DNA of 64,000 nt from Herbaspirillum sp. Sphag64. Its GTDB lineage: Bacteria > Pseudomonadota > Gammaproteobacteria > Burkholderiales > Burkholderiaceae_D. Position 1 is the first letter of the stretch; each line of letters opens with the position of its first letter. The notes under the pieces are model-generated. The model was not told the DNA's origin, made no database searches, and worked only from the letters and a program-made list of their open reading frames with translations. The translations under genes were made by a program, and so were the position numbers. Shown piece by piece: positions 8,653-17,756 of this stretch. Location of the stretch: NCBI RefSeq assembly GCF_014192645.1, contig NZ_JACHYE010000001.1, positions 62,001 to 126,000 of the forward strand, read 5' to 3'.

Positions 8653-9444
8653 ATGTCGCAACAGCCCGTCAGTTTGCCTTATCTGCAACAATTTTCCTTG
8701 TCCGGCAAAATCGCCCTGATCAGCGGCGCGAGCCGCGATATTGGTCTGGAGATCGCACGTGCCATGGCCGGTTGCGGTGCGCATGTGATCCTCAACGGAC
8801 GCGATGCCACAACTCTTGATGCCGCTGCGGCAGAGATAAGGTCGATGGGAGGCTCCGTGCAGAGTCTGGCCTTTGACGTCACCGATACCGACGCCGTCAA
8901 ACACGCCTTTGCCACTATTGCACAGCAACATGGACGGCTCGACATCCTGGTCAACAATGCCGGCGTTCGCAATCGCAAACCTCTGCTGGAATTCAGTGAC
9001 GCCGAAATTATGGCCATGCTGTCAACCAACCTGATCGCCTCCTACACCCTATCCCGCGAAGCAGCCCGTCTGATGCTGCCGCAACGCAGCGGACGTCTGA
9101 TTACCGTGACCTCGATTGCCGGCAAGGTAGCCCGTGCGGGCGATGCCGTTTATACCGGCGCCAAAGCCGGATTGACCGGCATGATGCGGGCGCTGGCTGC
9201 CGAATATGGCCCGCTGGGCATCACCAGTAACGCCATTGCGCCCGGAGGCGTGGCAACTGCCGCCAACGCTGCCGCCATCAGCGACCCGAAAATTAACGCC
9301 CACTTCGCCACCCGCACCCCACTGGGTCGCTGGGCGCAGCCGCAGGAAATCGCTGGCGCTGCGGTATTCCTCGCCGGGTCGGCTGCCAGCTATGTCAACG
9401 GTCACGTGCTGTATGTCGACGGCGGGATGTCGATCGCCATGTAA
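8653..9444 (+). CDS. Short-chain dehydrogenase/reductase, gluconate 5-dehydrogenase-like
   Basis: Classical SDR of 263 residues, cytoplasmic, NAD(P)-dependent. Seen: cofactor motif SGASRDIG near residue 25, in which the usual middle glycine is replaced by Asp, the NNAG stretch, a serine at TSIAG, and active-site YTGAK. The C-terminus VNGHVLYVDGG is typical of the family. It is the first gene after the divergent LysR regulator, with the aldehyde dehydrogenase 48 bases downstream. It probably oxidises a hydroxyl group of the pathway substrate. The substrate is unknown. Confidence 0.85.
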   Translation: MSQQPVSLPYLQQFSLSGKIALISGASRDIGLEIARAMAGCGAHVILNGRDATTLDAAAAEIRSMGGSVQSLAFDVTDTDAVKHAFATIAQQHGRLDILVNNAGVRNRKPLLEFSDAEIMAMLSTNLIASYTLSREAARLMLPQRSGRLITVTSIAGKVARAGDAVYTGAKAGLTGMMRALAAEYGPLGITSNAIAPGGVATAANAAAISDPKINAHFATRTPLGRWAQPQEIAGAAVFLAGSAASYVNGHVLYVDGGMSIAM

Positions 9445-9492
9445 GTTTTCTTGCTACACCAGCCCAAGCCAACAAGAAAGGTCACCAGAACC

Positions 9493-10926
9493 ATGAGACA
9501 ACACTTCATCAACAACCTCTGGGTCGAACCCAGCTCGGGTGAAAGCATCGCTGTCATTGATCCCTCCGACGGCAAGGTGTTTGATGCGCTGGCGCGCGGC
9601 AATGCTGCCGATATTGACGCCGCCGTAATTGCCGCACGACGTGCCTATGACAAGGTCTGGCGCAAAACCAGCGCGGCAGAACGTGGCCGTCTGTTGATGA
9701 AACTGTCGCTGTTGTTGCAAGCGCATCAGGAAGAGCTGGCACAACTGGAAGCCCGCGATTGCGGCAAACCACTCAAACAAGCGCGGGCCGATGCGGCAGC
9801 AATTGCTCGCTACTTTGAATTCTATGCTGGTGCAGCCGACAAGCTGCATGGCGAAACCATCCCTTACCAAAACGGTTACACGGTATTGACCCTGCGCGAA
9901 CCGCACGGGGTGACTGCGCATATCGTGCCATGGAATTATCCGATGCAGATCTTCGGCCGCTGTGTCGGTGGTGCACTGGCAGCAGGCAATACCTGCGTGG
10001 TCAAACCAGCGGAAGATGCCTGCCTGTCTTTGCTGCGAGTCGCCGAGCTGGCAGCCGAAGCAGGCTTTCCGGAAGGGGTGATTAATCTCGTCACCGGTTA
10101 CGGTCATGAGGCTGGCGACTTGCTGGTCAAGCATGCTGATGTCGACCATGTTTCCTTCACCGGCTCCCCGAATGTGGGCAAGCTGGTCGTACGTGCCGCG
10201 GCGGAACACCATACGCCGGTCACGCTGGAGCTGGGCGGCAAGTCACCGCAGGTGGTGTTTGCAGATGCTGACATGGAGGCCATGGTGCCGGTGATCGTCA
10301 ATGCCATCGTCCAGAACGCCGGACAAACCTGCTCTGCCGGTAGCCGCCTGCTCGTACAGCGCAGCATCTATGAGCAGGTGCTGGAGCGTGTGGGAGAAGC
10401 CTTTACCCGCTTGCGCGTGGGTTCATCGGCCATGGATCTCGATTGCGGCCCGCTGATCCGCAAGAGTCAGCAAGAACGGGTTGCTGGTTTCTTGCAAGAC
10501 GCAGAACACAGCCGGATTGCCGTGGTGGCACAAGGTCGGATTGCCGATGGCGTGCCAGCGGGTGGTTTTTATCAGGCACCAGTGTTGTTACGCGATGTAC
10601 CACCGCAACACAGGCTGGCGCAGGAAGAGGTGTTTGGCCCCGTGTTGGCAGCCATGCCGTTTGAGGAGGAAACTGATGCCATTACGCTGGCCAATGGGAC
10701 CGATTACGGCTTGGTCGCCAGCGTCTGGACCCGCGATGGCGGACGCCAGTTACGACTCGCACGCGCACTGCGCAGCGGTCAGGTCTTCATCAACAATTAC
10801 GGCGCAGGCGGCGGCGTCGAACTGCCCTTCGGTGGCGTCAAGGCCAGCGGCCACGGGCGAGAAAAGGGATTTGAAGCACTCTATGGCTTTACGGTCCTCA
10901 AAACCGTCGCCATTAAACATGATTGA
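9493..10926 (+). CDS. NAD(P)-dependent aldehyde dehydrogenase
   Basis: Soluble aldehyde dehydrogenase of 477 residues. Catalytic Cys280 lies in NAGQTCSAGSR and the general base Glu246 in LELGGKSPQ; the cofactor loop FTGSPNVGK is at about 222-230. Length fits the family. ATG 9493 is chosen because it begins the usual MRQHFINNLW strand and has AAGG upstream, whereas the earlier ATG adds an unrelated basic tail overlapping the upstream spacer. Between two SDR genes, it most likely converts an aldehyde intermediate to an acid. Betaine-aldehyde and hydroxybutyraldehyde dehydrogenases are close families; no specificity is claimed. Confidence 0.88.
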   Translation: MRQHFINNLWVEPSSGESIAVIDPSDGKVFDALARGNAADIDAAVIAARRAYDKVWRKTSAAERGRLLMKLSLLLQAHQEELAQLEARDCGKPLKQARADAAAIARYFEFYAGAADKLHGETIPYQNGYTVLTLREPHGVTAHIVPWNYPMQIFGRCVGGALAAGNTCVVKPAEDACLSLLRVAELAAEAGFPEGVINLVTGYGHEAGDLLVKHADVDHVSFTGSPNVGKLVVRAAAEHHTPVTLELGGKSPQVVFADADMEAMVPVIVNAIVQNAGQTCSAGSRLLVQRSIYEQVLERVGEAFTRLRVGSSAMDLDCGPLIRKSQQERVAGFLQDAEHSRIAVVAQGRIADGVPAGGFYQAPVLLRDVPPQHRLAQEEVFGPVLAAMPFEEETDAITLANGTDYGLVASVWTRDGGRQLRLARALRSGQVFINNYGAGGGVELPFGGVKASGHGREKGFEALYGFTVLKTVAIKHD

Positions 10927-10966
10927 CCACAAGAACTAAAACACACAACAACCACAAGGAGAAGAC

Positions 10967-11725
10967 ATGCGACTCAACGACAAAGTAGCCATCGTCACTG
11001 GTGCAGGTTCTGGCTTTGGCGAAGGCATTGCCAAGACCTATGCGCGCGAAGGCGCACGGGTACTGGTCGCCGACATCAACGACAATGCCGGCCAACGGGT
11101 TACCGAAGAGATACTCAAGGCCGGTGGCCAGGCAAAATTTGTGCGGGCAGATGTGTCGAAAAGTGCCGATATGGTCAATTTGCTCAGCAGTGCACTTGCA
11201 GCGTTTGGTGGCGTGCATATCGTCGTCAACAACGCCGGCACCACCCACCGCAACCGTCCTATGCTGGAAGTCGAAGAAGACGAATTTGACCGGCTCTATG
11301 CGATCAACGTCAAAAGCATCTTTCTCAGTGCCAAGACCTTTGTGCCTTACTTCCGCACGCAAGGTGCCGGGGTCTTCATCAACATCGCCTCTACCGCCGG
11401 AATTCGCCCACGCCCAGGGCTGACTTGGTACAACGGCAGCAAGGGTGCGGTCATCACGCTGAGCAAGTCAATGGCAGCCGAACTGGGACCCGACAATATC
11501 CGCGTCAACTGCGTCAATCCGGTGATGTCCGCAACCGGCTTGCTCACCGAATTCATGGGCGTCCCCGACACGCCCGAGAATCGTAAACGCTTCACTGCAA
11601 CGATCCCACTGGGACGTTTTTCAACTCCCGATGATATTGCCAACGCCTGCCTGTATCTGGGCTCGGATGAAGCGTCCTTTATTACCGGTGCCTGCCTTGA
11701 GGTAGATGGCGGTCGCTGCGTATAA
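10967..11725 (+). CDS. Short-chain dehydrogenase/reductase (FabG/glucose dehydrogenase-like)
   Basis: Classical SDR of 252 residues. Seen: TGAGSGFGEGIA cofactor loop at about residues 11-22, NNAG, a serine in IASTAG, and active-site YNGSK. The DINDN after the second strand carries an acidic residue, which favours NAD over NADP. A good ribosome site (AAGGAG) precedes the start. It ends the dehydrogenase trio; a hairpin follows and the transporter appears to have its own promoter. It may act on a second alcohol or the same pathway in a different step. Confidence 0.86.
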   Translation: MRLNDKVAIVTGAGSGFGEGIAKTYAREGARVLVADINDNAGQRVTEEILKAGGQAKFVRADVSKSADMVNLLSSALAAFGGVHIVVNNAGTTHRNRPMLEVEEDEFDRLYAINVKSIFLSAKTFVPYFRTQGAGVFINIASTAGIRPRPGLTWYNGSKGAVITLSKSMAAELGPDNIRVNCVNPVMSATGLLTEFMGVPDTPENRKRFTATIPLGRFSTPDDIANACLYLGSDEASFITGACLEVDGGRCV

Positions 11726-11742
11726 AAAGACGGATAAAGCTC

Positions 11743-11780
11743 CTGACAAGCCTCCTGAGCTGTAGCTGCAGGCTTGTCAG
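11743..11780 (+). terminator. Hairpin after the dehydrogenase genes
   Basis: Perfect 10-base arms CTGACAAGCC and GGCTTGTCAG enclose an 18-base loop, 17 bases after the SDR stop. No T-run follows immediately; a T-run occurs about 20 bases later. It probably weakens or ends transcription before the MFS gene. Confidence 0.5.
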
Positions 11781-11811
11781 CCTTGGCAGAAGGACGCATT
11801 TTTTTGCATTC

Positions 11812-11836
11812 GCACATGGTTATTTGTGCCTATAAT
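11812..11836 (+). promoter_or_regulatory. Candidate promoter and operator for the MFS gene
   Basis: A perfect TATAAT (11831-11836) lies 130 bases before the transporter. Immediately upstream is the inverted repeat GCACA-N8-TGTGC (11812-11829), overlapping the expected spacer, where a repressor or activator could bind. No good -35 is seen. Confidence 0.4.
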
Positions 11837-11965
11837 GGATTTCGCATAAAGAGTATAAAAAAGACGATCAGCACTTTCATTCAACATCTGGCAGGAGCAG
11901 CGTTCCGGCCAGGCATAACAAGAAGGCTGAATCGAACATCCAATCTGATACGTATGGAGTGAGAC

Positions 11966-13282
11966 ATGTCGTATACAAGTTCTACGAGCATTGCAGCTTC
12001 ACCTGAACAAAACCTGTCCTTTGAAGAATCCACGTTTCGCAAGGTCACATGGCGGCTCATGCCACTGCTGTTCCTGTGCTATGTCGCCTCCTATCTGGAT
12101 CGTGTCAACGTCGGCTTCGCCAAACTGCAAATGTTGCAGGACCTCAAGTTCAGCGAAACCGTCTACGGCCTTGGCGCCGGTATCTTCTTCATTGGTTATT
12201 TCCTGTTTGAAATCCCCAGCAACATCATCCTGCACAAGGTTGGTGCCCGCATGTGGATTGCCCGCATCATGATTACCTGGGGGCTGATTTCGGGTGCCAT
12301 GGTGTTCGTCACCACACCGCAGATGTTCTACGTCATGCGCTTCCTGCTGGGGCTGGCTGAGGCTGGCTTCTTCCCCGGCGTGATACTGTATCTGACCTAC
12401 TGGTATCCATCCCACCGGCGTGGCAAGATCACGGCGCTGTTCATGACAGGTATCGCCATCTCGGGTGTGATCGGTGGCCCCTTGTCGGGCTGGATCATGC
12501 ACTCGCTGCCGGGCGTCTTCGGTTACGCTGGCTGGCAATGGATGTTCATTCTGGAAGCAGTGCCTTCACTGGTACTGGGCGTGGTCGTGATCGTGCTGCT
12601 CAAGGACCGCATCCGCGATGCTCATTGGCTTAGCGAAGACGAAAAGCGGCTGCTGGAATCTCAGATAGAGGCCGAACAAAGCGGCAAGGAACACATGGCA
12701 CTGGGTCAGGTGTTTCGCGACGGCAAGATCTGGCTCGGGGCACTGATCTACTTTTGCTTTGTGATGGGCTTGTATGGTGTCGGTTTCTGGCTTCCGACCA
12801 TCATCAAGACGACCGGCGTGACCGATCCGCTCGACATTGGTCTGCTGACCATGATTCCCTACGGCGCAGCAGCGATTGCCATGATTCTGCTGGGGCGCAG
12901 TGCCGACATGTATCGTGAACGCCGCTGGCATATTGTGATTCCTGCTCTGCTGGGCGCTGTCGGCCTGCTCTTCAGCACGGCCTATGATCACAATACCCTG
13001 TTGGCGATGGCCTCGCTGACACTGGCGGCAATCGGCATTCTGAGCACGCTGCCCTTGTTCTGGAGCCTGCCTACCGCCTTTCTTAGCGGTGCTGCGGCTG
13101 CGGCCGGGATTGCACTGATCAACTCACTGGGCAATCTGGCAGGCTTTGTCAGCCCCTTTGTCGTGGGGTGGCTCAAGGACGCGACCCAAAGCACCAATAC
13201 CGGCATGTATGTGCTGGCAGGCTCCATGTTGCTGGGAGCCCTGCTGACACTGGCGGTTCCGGCCAAACTGGTTAACAAATAG
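11966..13282 (+). CDS. MFS transporter, anion:cation symporter family
   Basis: Inner-membrane symporter of 438 residues with about twelve hydrophobic segments and a central cytoplasmic loop (about residues 205-240). The early stretch [18 protein letters not shown] is the hallmark of the ACS (phthalate/tartrate/glucarate) family, which takes up organic acids. Ribosome site TGGAG precedes the start. Following the dehydrogenase genes, it probably imports their substrate or a related acid. The family signature suggests an organic anion such as a sugar acid, but the exact solute is unknown. Confidence 0.87.
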   Translation: MSYTSSTSIAASPEQNLSFEESTFRKVTWRLMPLLFLCYVASYLDRVNVGFAKLQMLQDLKFSETVYGLGAGIFFIGYFLFEIPSNIILHKVGARMWIARIMITWGLISGAMVFVTTPQMFYVMRFLLGLAEAGFFPGVILYLTYWYPSHRRGKITALFMTGIAISGVIGGPLSGWIMHSLPGVFGYAGWQWMFILEAVPSLVLGVVVIVLLKDRIRDAHWLSEDEKRLLESQIEAEQSGKEHMALGQVFRDGKIWLGALIYFCFVMGLYGVGFWLPTIIKTTGVTDPLDIGLLTMIPYGAAAIAMILLGRSADMYRERRWHIVIPALLGAVGLLFSTAYDHNTLLAMASLTLAAIGILSTLPLFWSLPTAFLSGAAAAAGIALINSLGNLAGFVSPFVVGWLKDATQSTNTGMYVLAGSMLLGALLTLAVPAKLVNK

Positions 13283-13325
13283 ATAACAAACCGGGCGACA
13301 ATCCAGTCGCTTTAAAATGCTGCAC

Positions 13326-13359
13326 AAGCCTGGTTCCTGCTGACGCAGGGGCCAGGCTT
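13326..13359. terminator. Hairpin between the MFS gene and selO
   Basis: Arms AAGCCTGG/CCAGGCTT and inner CCTGC/GCAGG form a long stem with a 2-by-2 internal mismatch and a 4-base loop, about 45 bases after the MFS stop. No T-run follows, so termination is inferred from the structure only. Confidence 0.5.
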
Positions 13360-13434
13360 CAGAAAGCCCAGGCCTGCTTGAGCGGGGTGCCCACTTCTCT
13401 GTCAGAATGTGGGTTTTCGCTGTCCGCTGGTGCC

Positions 13435-14952
13435 ATGAACTCTCCTCTCCATCCTGCTTTTGCCTCGGTCGCAGCCCATGCACCGGCTACGCTGCCCGGA
13501 CTGACATTCGGTAATACCTTTGCGCAATTGCCACCAGCGTTCTACACCCATCTGCCACCCACTCCTTTACCCGAACCTTATCTGGTCAGCGTCAGTCCAT
13601 CTGCTGCAACACTGGTGGAGCTTGATGCTGCACTGACCGATACCCCCGAAGTCATTGCGATACTCACCGGCAATACCATTGCGGCAGGTTCGATGCCGTT
13701 GGCTGCCGTCTATTCGGGTCATCAGTTTGGCGTCTGGGCCGGGCAACTGGGCGATGGTCGCGCGATTCTGCTGGGGGATGTGCCGGCTGCCAATGGCACC
13801 CGCATGGAGCTGCAACTCAAAGGCGCTGGCCCGACGCCCTATTCACGCATGGGCGATGGCCGTGCCGTGCTGCGCTCGTCGATCCGGGAGTTTCTCTGCT
13901 CGGAAGCCATGGCCGGACTCGGCATTGCCACCACCCGTGCGCTCAGCGTGACTGGTTCAGATCTGCAAGTACGCCGTGAACGCATGGAATCGACTGCCGT
14001 AGTGACCCGTATGGCACCCAGTTTCATCCGCTTTGGCTCGTTCGAACACTGGTATTACCAGCAACGCCACGATGAGCTCAAGGTATTGGCAGACCATGTG
14101 ATCAAGCACTACTACCCGCACTTGCAAAGCGCGACCAATCCCTATGCCGCGCTCCTGAAGGAAGTCACGCGTCGCACCGCGCACCTGATTGCCCAATGGC
14201 AGGCGGTGGGCTTCATGCACGGCGTGCTCAACACCGACAACATGTCCATTCTCGGGCTGACGCTCGACTACGGTCCGTTCGGCTTCATGGAAGCCTTCGA
14301 TGCACGCCATATCTGCAATCACACCGACCAGCAGGGTCGCTACTCCTACCAAATGCAACCACGGATCGGACAATGGAACTGCTACGCGCTGGGTCAGGCG
14401 ATGTTGCCACTGATTGGCAACGTCGAAGAAACCGAAGCCGCACTGGCCGATTACGAGCAGGAATTCGATACACGTCATCGGCAATTACTCCATGACAAGC
14501 TGGGCTTGCGGAGTGATACCCCCGAGGATCAGCCACTGCTGGATGCGCTGTTTGCGATCCTGCAAGATAACCATGTCGATTTCACACTGTTCTTCCGCCA
14601 ACTGGGCAATCTGCATGCCGCCGACAACAGCGCTGACGCGCCCGTGCGCGACCTGTTCATCGATCGCCCGGCATTTGATGCCTGGGCGGTGCAATACCGC
14701 GCCCGTCTGCAGCAGGAAGGCAGTGACGATCGCCAACGCAAACCTGCCATGGATGCCATCAATCCGAAATACATCTTGCGCAACTATCTGGCGCAAGTTG
14801 CCATCGAGAAAGCTGAACGCAAGGATTTCTCCGAGATTGCCGCACTGTTGCAAGTCTTGCAGCACCCCTTCGATGAGCAACCTGACCATGAGGAATATGC
14901 CAGCCTGCCACCAGACTGGGCCAGCCATCTGGAAGTCAGCTGCTCCTCTTGA
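13435..14952 (+). CDS. selO: Protein adenylyltransferase SelO (YdiU)
   Basis: Pseudokinase-fold enzyme that transfers AMP to Ser, Thr or Tyr of target proteins and is linked to redox homeostasis (family knowledge). The product of 505 residues shows [40 protein letters not shown] and [14 protein letters not shown] with the metal-binding Asp. The last residues are Cys-Ser-Ser; vertebrate SelO ends Sec-Ser-Ser, so this Cys takes the selenocysteine position. ATG 13435 matches the usual N-terminus; an in-frame upstream ATG would add 19 non-conserved residues. It is followed by msrB after 54 bases, a sensible redox pairing. Confidence 0.95.
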   Translation: MNSPLHPAFASVAAHAPATLPGLTFGNTFAQLPPAFYTHLPPTPLPEPYLVSVSPSAATLVELDAALTDTPEVIAILTGNTIAAGSMPLAAVYSGHQFGVWAGQLGDGRAILLGDVPAANGTRMELQLKGAGPTPYSRMGDGRAVLRSSIREFLCSEAMAGLGIATTRALSVTGSDLQVRRERMESTAVVTRMAPSFIRFGSFEHWYYQQRHDELKVLADHVIKHYYPHLQSATNPYAALLKEVTRRTAHLIAQWQAVGFMHGVLNTDNMSILGLTLDYGPFGFMEAFDARHICNHTDQQGRYSYQMQPRIGQWNCYALGQAMLPLIGNVEETEAALADYEQEFDTRHRQLLHDKLGLRSDTPEDQPLLDALFAILQDNHVDFTLFFRQLGNLHAADNSADAPVRDLFIDRPAFDAWAVQYRARLQQEGSDDRQRKPAMDAINPKYILRNYLAQVAIEKAERKDFSEIAALLQVLQHPFDEQPDHEEYASLPPDWASHLEVSCSS

Positions 14953-15006
14953 TCTGTGCACACACCGCCATCACTTATTTAGCCTTACCTGTCAGGGAGA
15001 CTCAAC

Positions 15007-15405
15007 ATGAATGCAAAAGTCGAGAAAACAGATGCCCAGTGGCGCACCCAGCTGGACCCGATGGAATATGAAGTGACCCGCCACGCTGCCACCGAGCGCG
15101 CCTTTACCGGTAAATACTGGGATCACCACGAAGCTGGCACCTATACCTGTGTCTGCTGCAATACACCCCTGTTCACCTCGGATGCCAAATTTGATTCCGG
15201 CTGCGGCTGGCCCAGCTATTTTGAACCTCTCAATGCCGACAATGTCCGTGAGAAAATCGATAAAAGTTATGGCATGATTCGTACCGAAATTATTTGCAAT
15301 GTCTGCGACGCCCACTTGGGTCACGTTTTTCCTGACGGCCCACCGCCGACCGGCTTGCGTTATTGCATCAATTCGGCGTCACTGCGGTTTGATCCGAGTA
15401 AGTGA
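15007..15405 (+). CDS. msrB: Peptide-methionine (R)-S-oxide reductase
   Basis: Repairs R-methionine sulfoxide in proteins, cytoplasmic. The 132-residue product has the zinc-binding pairs Cys48/Cys51 and Cys97/Cys100, the catalytic Cys120 in RYCINS, and Cys66 in DSGCGWPS as the likely resolving cysteine. Full length for the family. A good AGGGAG ribosome site precedes ATG 15007. It lies in a same-strand run with selO upstream and yciB downstream. Confidence 0.96.
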   Translation: MNAKVEKTDAQWRTQLDPMEYEVTRHAATERAFTGKYWDHHEAGTYTCVCCNTPLFTSDAKFDSGCGWPSYFEPLNADNVREKIDKSYGMIRTEIICNVCDAHLGHVFPDGPPPTGLRYCINSASLRFDPSK

Positions 15406-15473
15406 CAACCCTGCCGGATGCTGATGCACCAACCTGATGGCTGAACCCATCAATTCTTGAAAAGACTGAACCG

Positions 15474-16094
15474 ATGAAGTTTTTGTTTGACCTGTTGCCA
15501 GTGATCCTGTTTTTTGGCGTCTTCAAGTTAGCCGAAGGCAACCCTGGTGCTGCGCAAGATCTGGTATCGCACTACTTGTCCAACTTCATGTCGGGTGGTC
15601 CGGTGTCGGCCACGCTGGTGCCGATTCTGCTGGCCACTGCCGTCGCCATCGTCGCCTCGGTAGCCCAAATTGTTTACCTGCTGGCACGCCGCCGCAAGGT
15701 CGACGCCATGCTGTGGATTTCACTGACCATCATCGTCGTGCTTGGCGGCGCCACCATTTATTTCCAGAATGATACGTTCGTCAAATGGAAACCGACCATC
15801 CTGTATTGGGCCTTTGCGGTCACGCTGCTGGTCAGTCAGGTATTGCTCAAGAAAAACCTGATCCGTACGATGATGGAAAAACAGATGGTCCTGCCGGATG
15901 CGATCTGGGGAAGGCTGAGCCTGTCCTGGATCCTCTTCTTTAGCATCATGGGTCTGCTTAATCTCTACGTGGCATTCCACTACACGACCGATGTCTGGGT
16001 CAATTTCAAGTTGTTTGGATCGATGGGGCTGATGTTTGTCTTTATCATCGTGCAAAGCCTGTTTTTGTCCAAATACATGAAAGATGAGCCATGA
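15474..16094 (+). CDS. yciB: Inner-membrane protein YciB (septation protein A family)
   Basis: Polytopic inner-membrane protein of 206 residues, associated with cell-envelope and septum integrity in other bacteria. The N-terminus [19 protein letters not shown] is diagnostic, and the [15 protein letters not shown] and motifs near the C-terminus fit. Between residues 45 and 70 there is a longer polar/hydrophobic stretch than in the E. coli protein (about 180 residues), a usual feature in betaproteobacteria. It overlaps bolA by four bases (ATGA), so the two are translationally coupled. Confidence 0.93.
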   Translation: MKFLFDLLPVILFFGVFKLAEGNPGAAQDLVSHYLSNFMSGGPVSATLVPILLATAVAIVASVAQIVYLLARRRKVDAMLWISLTIIVVLGGATIYFQNDTFVKWKPTILYWAFAVTLLVSQVLLKKNLIRTMMEKQMVLPDAIWGRLSLSWILFFSIMGLLNLYVAFHYTTDVWVNFKLFGSMGLMFVFIIVQSLFLSKYMKDEP

Positions 16095-16387
16095 GCAGTA
16101 CTGAATCTGGCGTCGATCCACGCGTCGAAACCATCCTCGCCCGTCTGCAAAAAGCGCTGCAGCCAGCCAGCTGCGAGGTCGAAGACGAGTCCGCCCAGCA
16201 CGCCGGACATGCCGGTGCTGCCAGCGGCGGCGGGCATTATCGGGTACGTTTGGTTTCGGCTGTTTTTGAAGGTAAAAATCGTTTAATTCGGCATCGGCTG
16301 GTGTATGATTGCCTCGCTGATATGATGCATAAAGAGATACATGCACTGGCTGTTACCGCGATTGCTCCCTCAGAAATAGTAAATTGA
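16091..16387 (+). CDS. bolA: BolA family protein
   Basis: Small stress and iron-sulfur-cluster-related protein of 98 residues, often partnered with a monothiol glutaredoxin. Seen: [12 protein letters not shown] in the first helix, the [20 protein letters not shown] strand-turn-helix core and [10 protein letters not shown] at the C-terminus. A histidine/glycine-rich segment around residues 40-48 is in the variable loop. Its ATG overlaps the yciB stop. Confidence 0.92.
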   Translation: MSSTESGVDPRVETILARLQKALQPASCEVEDESAQHAGHAGAASGGGHYRVRLVSAVFEGKNRLIRHRLVYDCLADMMHKEIHALAVTAIAPSEIVN

Positions 16388-16549
16388 CAAGAAACAAATC
16401 GAAATAGATTGAAACCGATTACAACAGATCATCTCCCCTGCTCTCCGTTTTCATCGTTCACGCTTGCTCTTGCCTGATCACTGACTACCATTCTTGTATT
16501 CTTTTCGCACTCTACCAACCACCCCATTTCCATTTTTTAGGATTCAATA

Positions 16550-17326
16550 ATGACATTTAAACCTGCCCGTTTGCTGGTGTTGTTGTTAGCAACCGCCGCA
16601 CTGCCTGTGATGGCGCAAAACATTGCTGTCGTCAATGGCAAGGCAATTCCTTCTGCACGTGCTGATGTGATGATCAAGCAAATGGCAGCGCAAGGTCAGC
16701 CTGACAGCCCGCAACTGCGAGGCGCCGTCAAGGAAGAACTGATCAATCGCGAAATCCTGATGCAGGAAGCCGACAAGCAAGGCATCAGCAACAATGCTGA
16801 AGTCAAGAATCAGCTGGAACTGGCACGTCAATCCATCGTCATCCGTGCATTGATCGGCGACTATCTGAAGAAGCATGCCGTCTCCGATGCGGATATCAAA
16901 GCCGAATACGAAAAATTCCGTTCCCAGGCTGGCGACAAGGAGTACCATGCCCGCCACATCTTGGTGGACAAGGAAGAAGATGCCAAGGCAATCATCGCCA
17001 AGCTCAAGGCTGGCAGCAAGTTTGAAGACCTGGCAAAGCAATCCAAGGACACTGGCTCCGCAGCTAACGGTGGCGATCTGGACTGGGCTAACCCAGCTTC
17101 GTTCGTCAAGCCATTCGCTGACGCACTGGTCGCTCTGAAGAAGGGTGATATCACCGATACGCCGGTCAAGACACAGTTCGGTTACCACGTGATCCAACTG
17201 GAAGACACTCGCCCAGCGAAGATCCCGACCCTGGACGAAGTCAAGCCGCAAATCACCGAAGCCCTGCAACAACGCAAGCTGCAAGCGTTCCAGGACGAAC
17301 TGCGCAAGAAAGCCAAGATTCAGTAA
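16550..17326 (+). CDS. Periplasmic parvulin-type peptidyl-prolyl isomerase
   Basis: Folding catalyst of 258 residues exported by a signal peptide (cut site near VMAQ, residues 19-22). A SurA/PrsA-like N-terminal helical region is followed by one parvulin domain, about residues 128-222, with EYHARHILV at its start, DLDWANPASFV and GYHVIQLED at its end. The C-terminal helix is lysine/glutamine-rich. AGGA precedes the start. It closes the selO-bolA run before a strong bidirectional terminator. Confidence 0.92.
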   Translation: MTFKPARLLVLLLATAALPVMAQNIAVVNGKAIPSARADVMIKQMAAQGQPDSPQLRGAVKEELINREILMQEADKQGISNNAEVKNQLELARQSIVIRALIGDYLKKHAVSDADIKAEYEKFRSQAGDKEYHARHILVDKEEDAKAIIAKLKAGSKFEDLAKQSKDTGSAANGGDLDWANPASFVKPFADALVALKKGDITDTPVKTQFGYHVIQLEDTRPAKIPTLDEVKPQITEALQQRKLQAFQDELRKKAKIQ

Positions 17327-17369
17327 TCTGAACGTACCTGACCATGACAGCGCAAGCGTCATGGTCTAA

Positions 17370-17406
17370 AAAAACGCTCCCATCGGCGACGATGTGGAGC
17401 GTTTTT
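17370..17406. terminator. Bidirectional intrinsic terminator after the parvulin gene
   Basis: Exact 11-base arms AAAAACGCTCC and GGAGCGTTTTT enclose a 15-base loop. The A-run at the left and T-run at the right make it work in both directions. The identical stem, with the same loop length but a different loop, occurs at 21354-21390. A second smaller inverted repeat (ACCATGAC/GTCATGGT) lies directly upstream at 17341-17365. Confidence 0.9.
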
Positions 17407-17756
17407 TATTGCCGCTGCCAGTTGCCCTTGATGCAGCGAGCGAAATACCCGTTGCCGCCCCCTGTATCAGCTGTTAACAGGCCCTAGATACCCATCTATA
17501 AAAATAGTAATAATAAAAATAAATTTTTGGATATATTCATATTTATTCGAGTCAATAGACCGAACTCTTTCTAGTTTTCATCGCTAAGCCCAAGCAATTC
17601 CACCAATAACAATCATCTTGGCAAGCGCCCGACCTGAGTGACTTCACCGGAATACGTTTCCAGTGCACTTCGATTTCAAGCTCACTTCAAGCTTATTTTC
17701 AGCTTTCGCAGGCCTCAGTCCATCTGTCGCACCATCAACTTCCAGGGAGTATGAAC
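17407..17756. promoter_or_regulatory. AT-rich promoter region with helical-phase direct repeats
   Basis: About 350 bases without a gene. Bases 17498-17550 are very AT-rich compared with the neighbourhood. Closer to the gene, TTCAAGCT occurs at 17675 and 17686 and as TTCAGCT at 17698, spaced 11-12 bases, about one helical turn, which is typical of tandem regulator binding. I see no confident -10/-35 pair. Confidence 0.5.

Noticed and set aside
17650-17720. PIP-box-type promoter (TTCG-N16-TTCG) for a type III effector
   Set aside because: Two TTCG elements occur but are 33 bases apart, not 16; the element does not fit.
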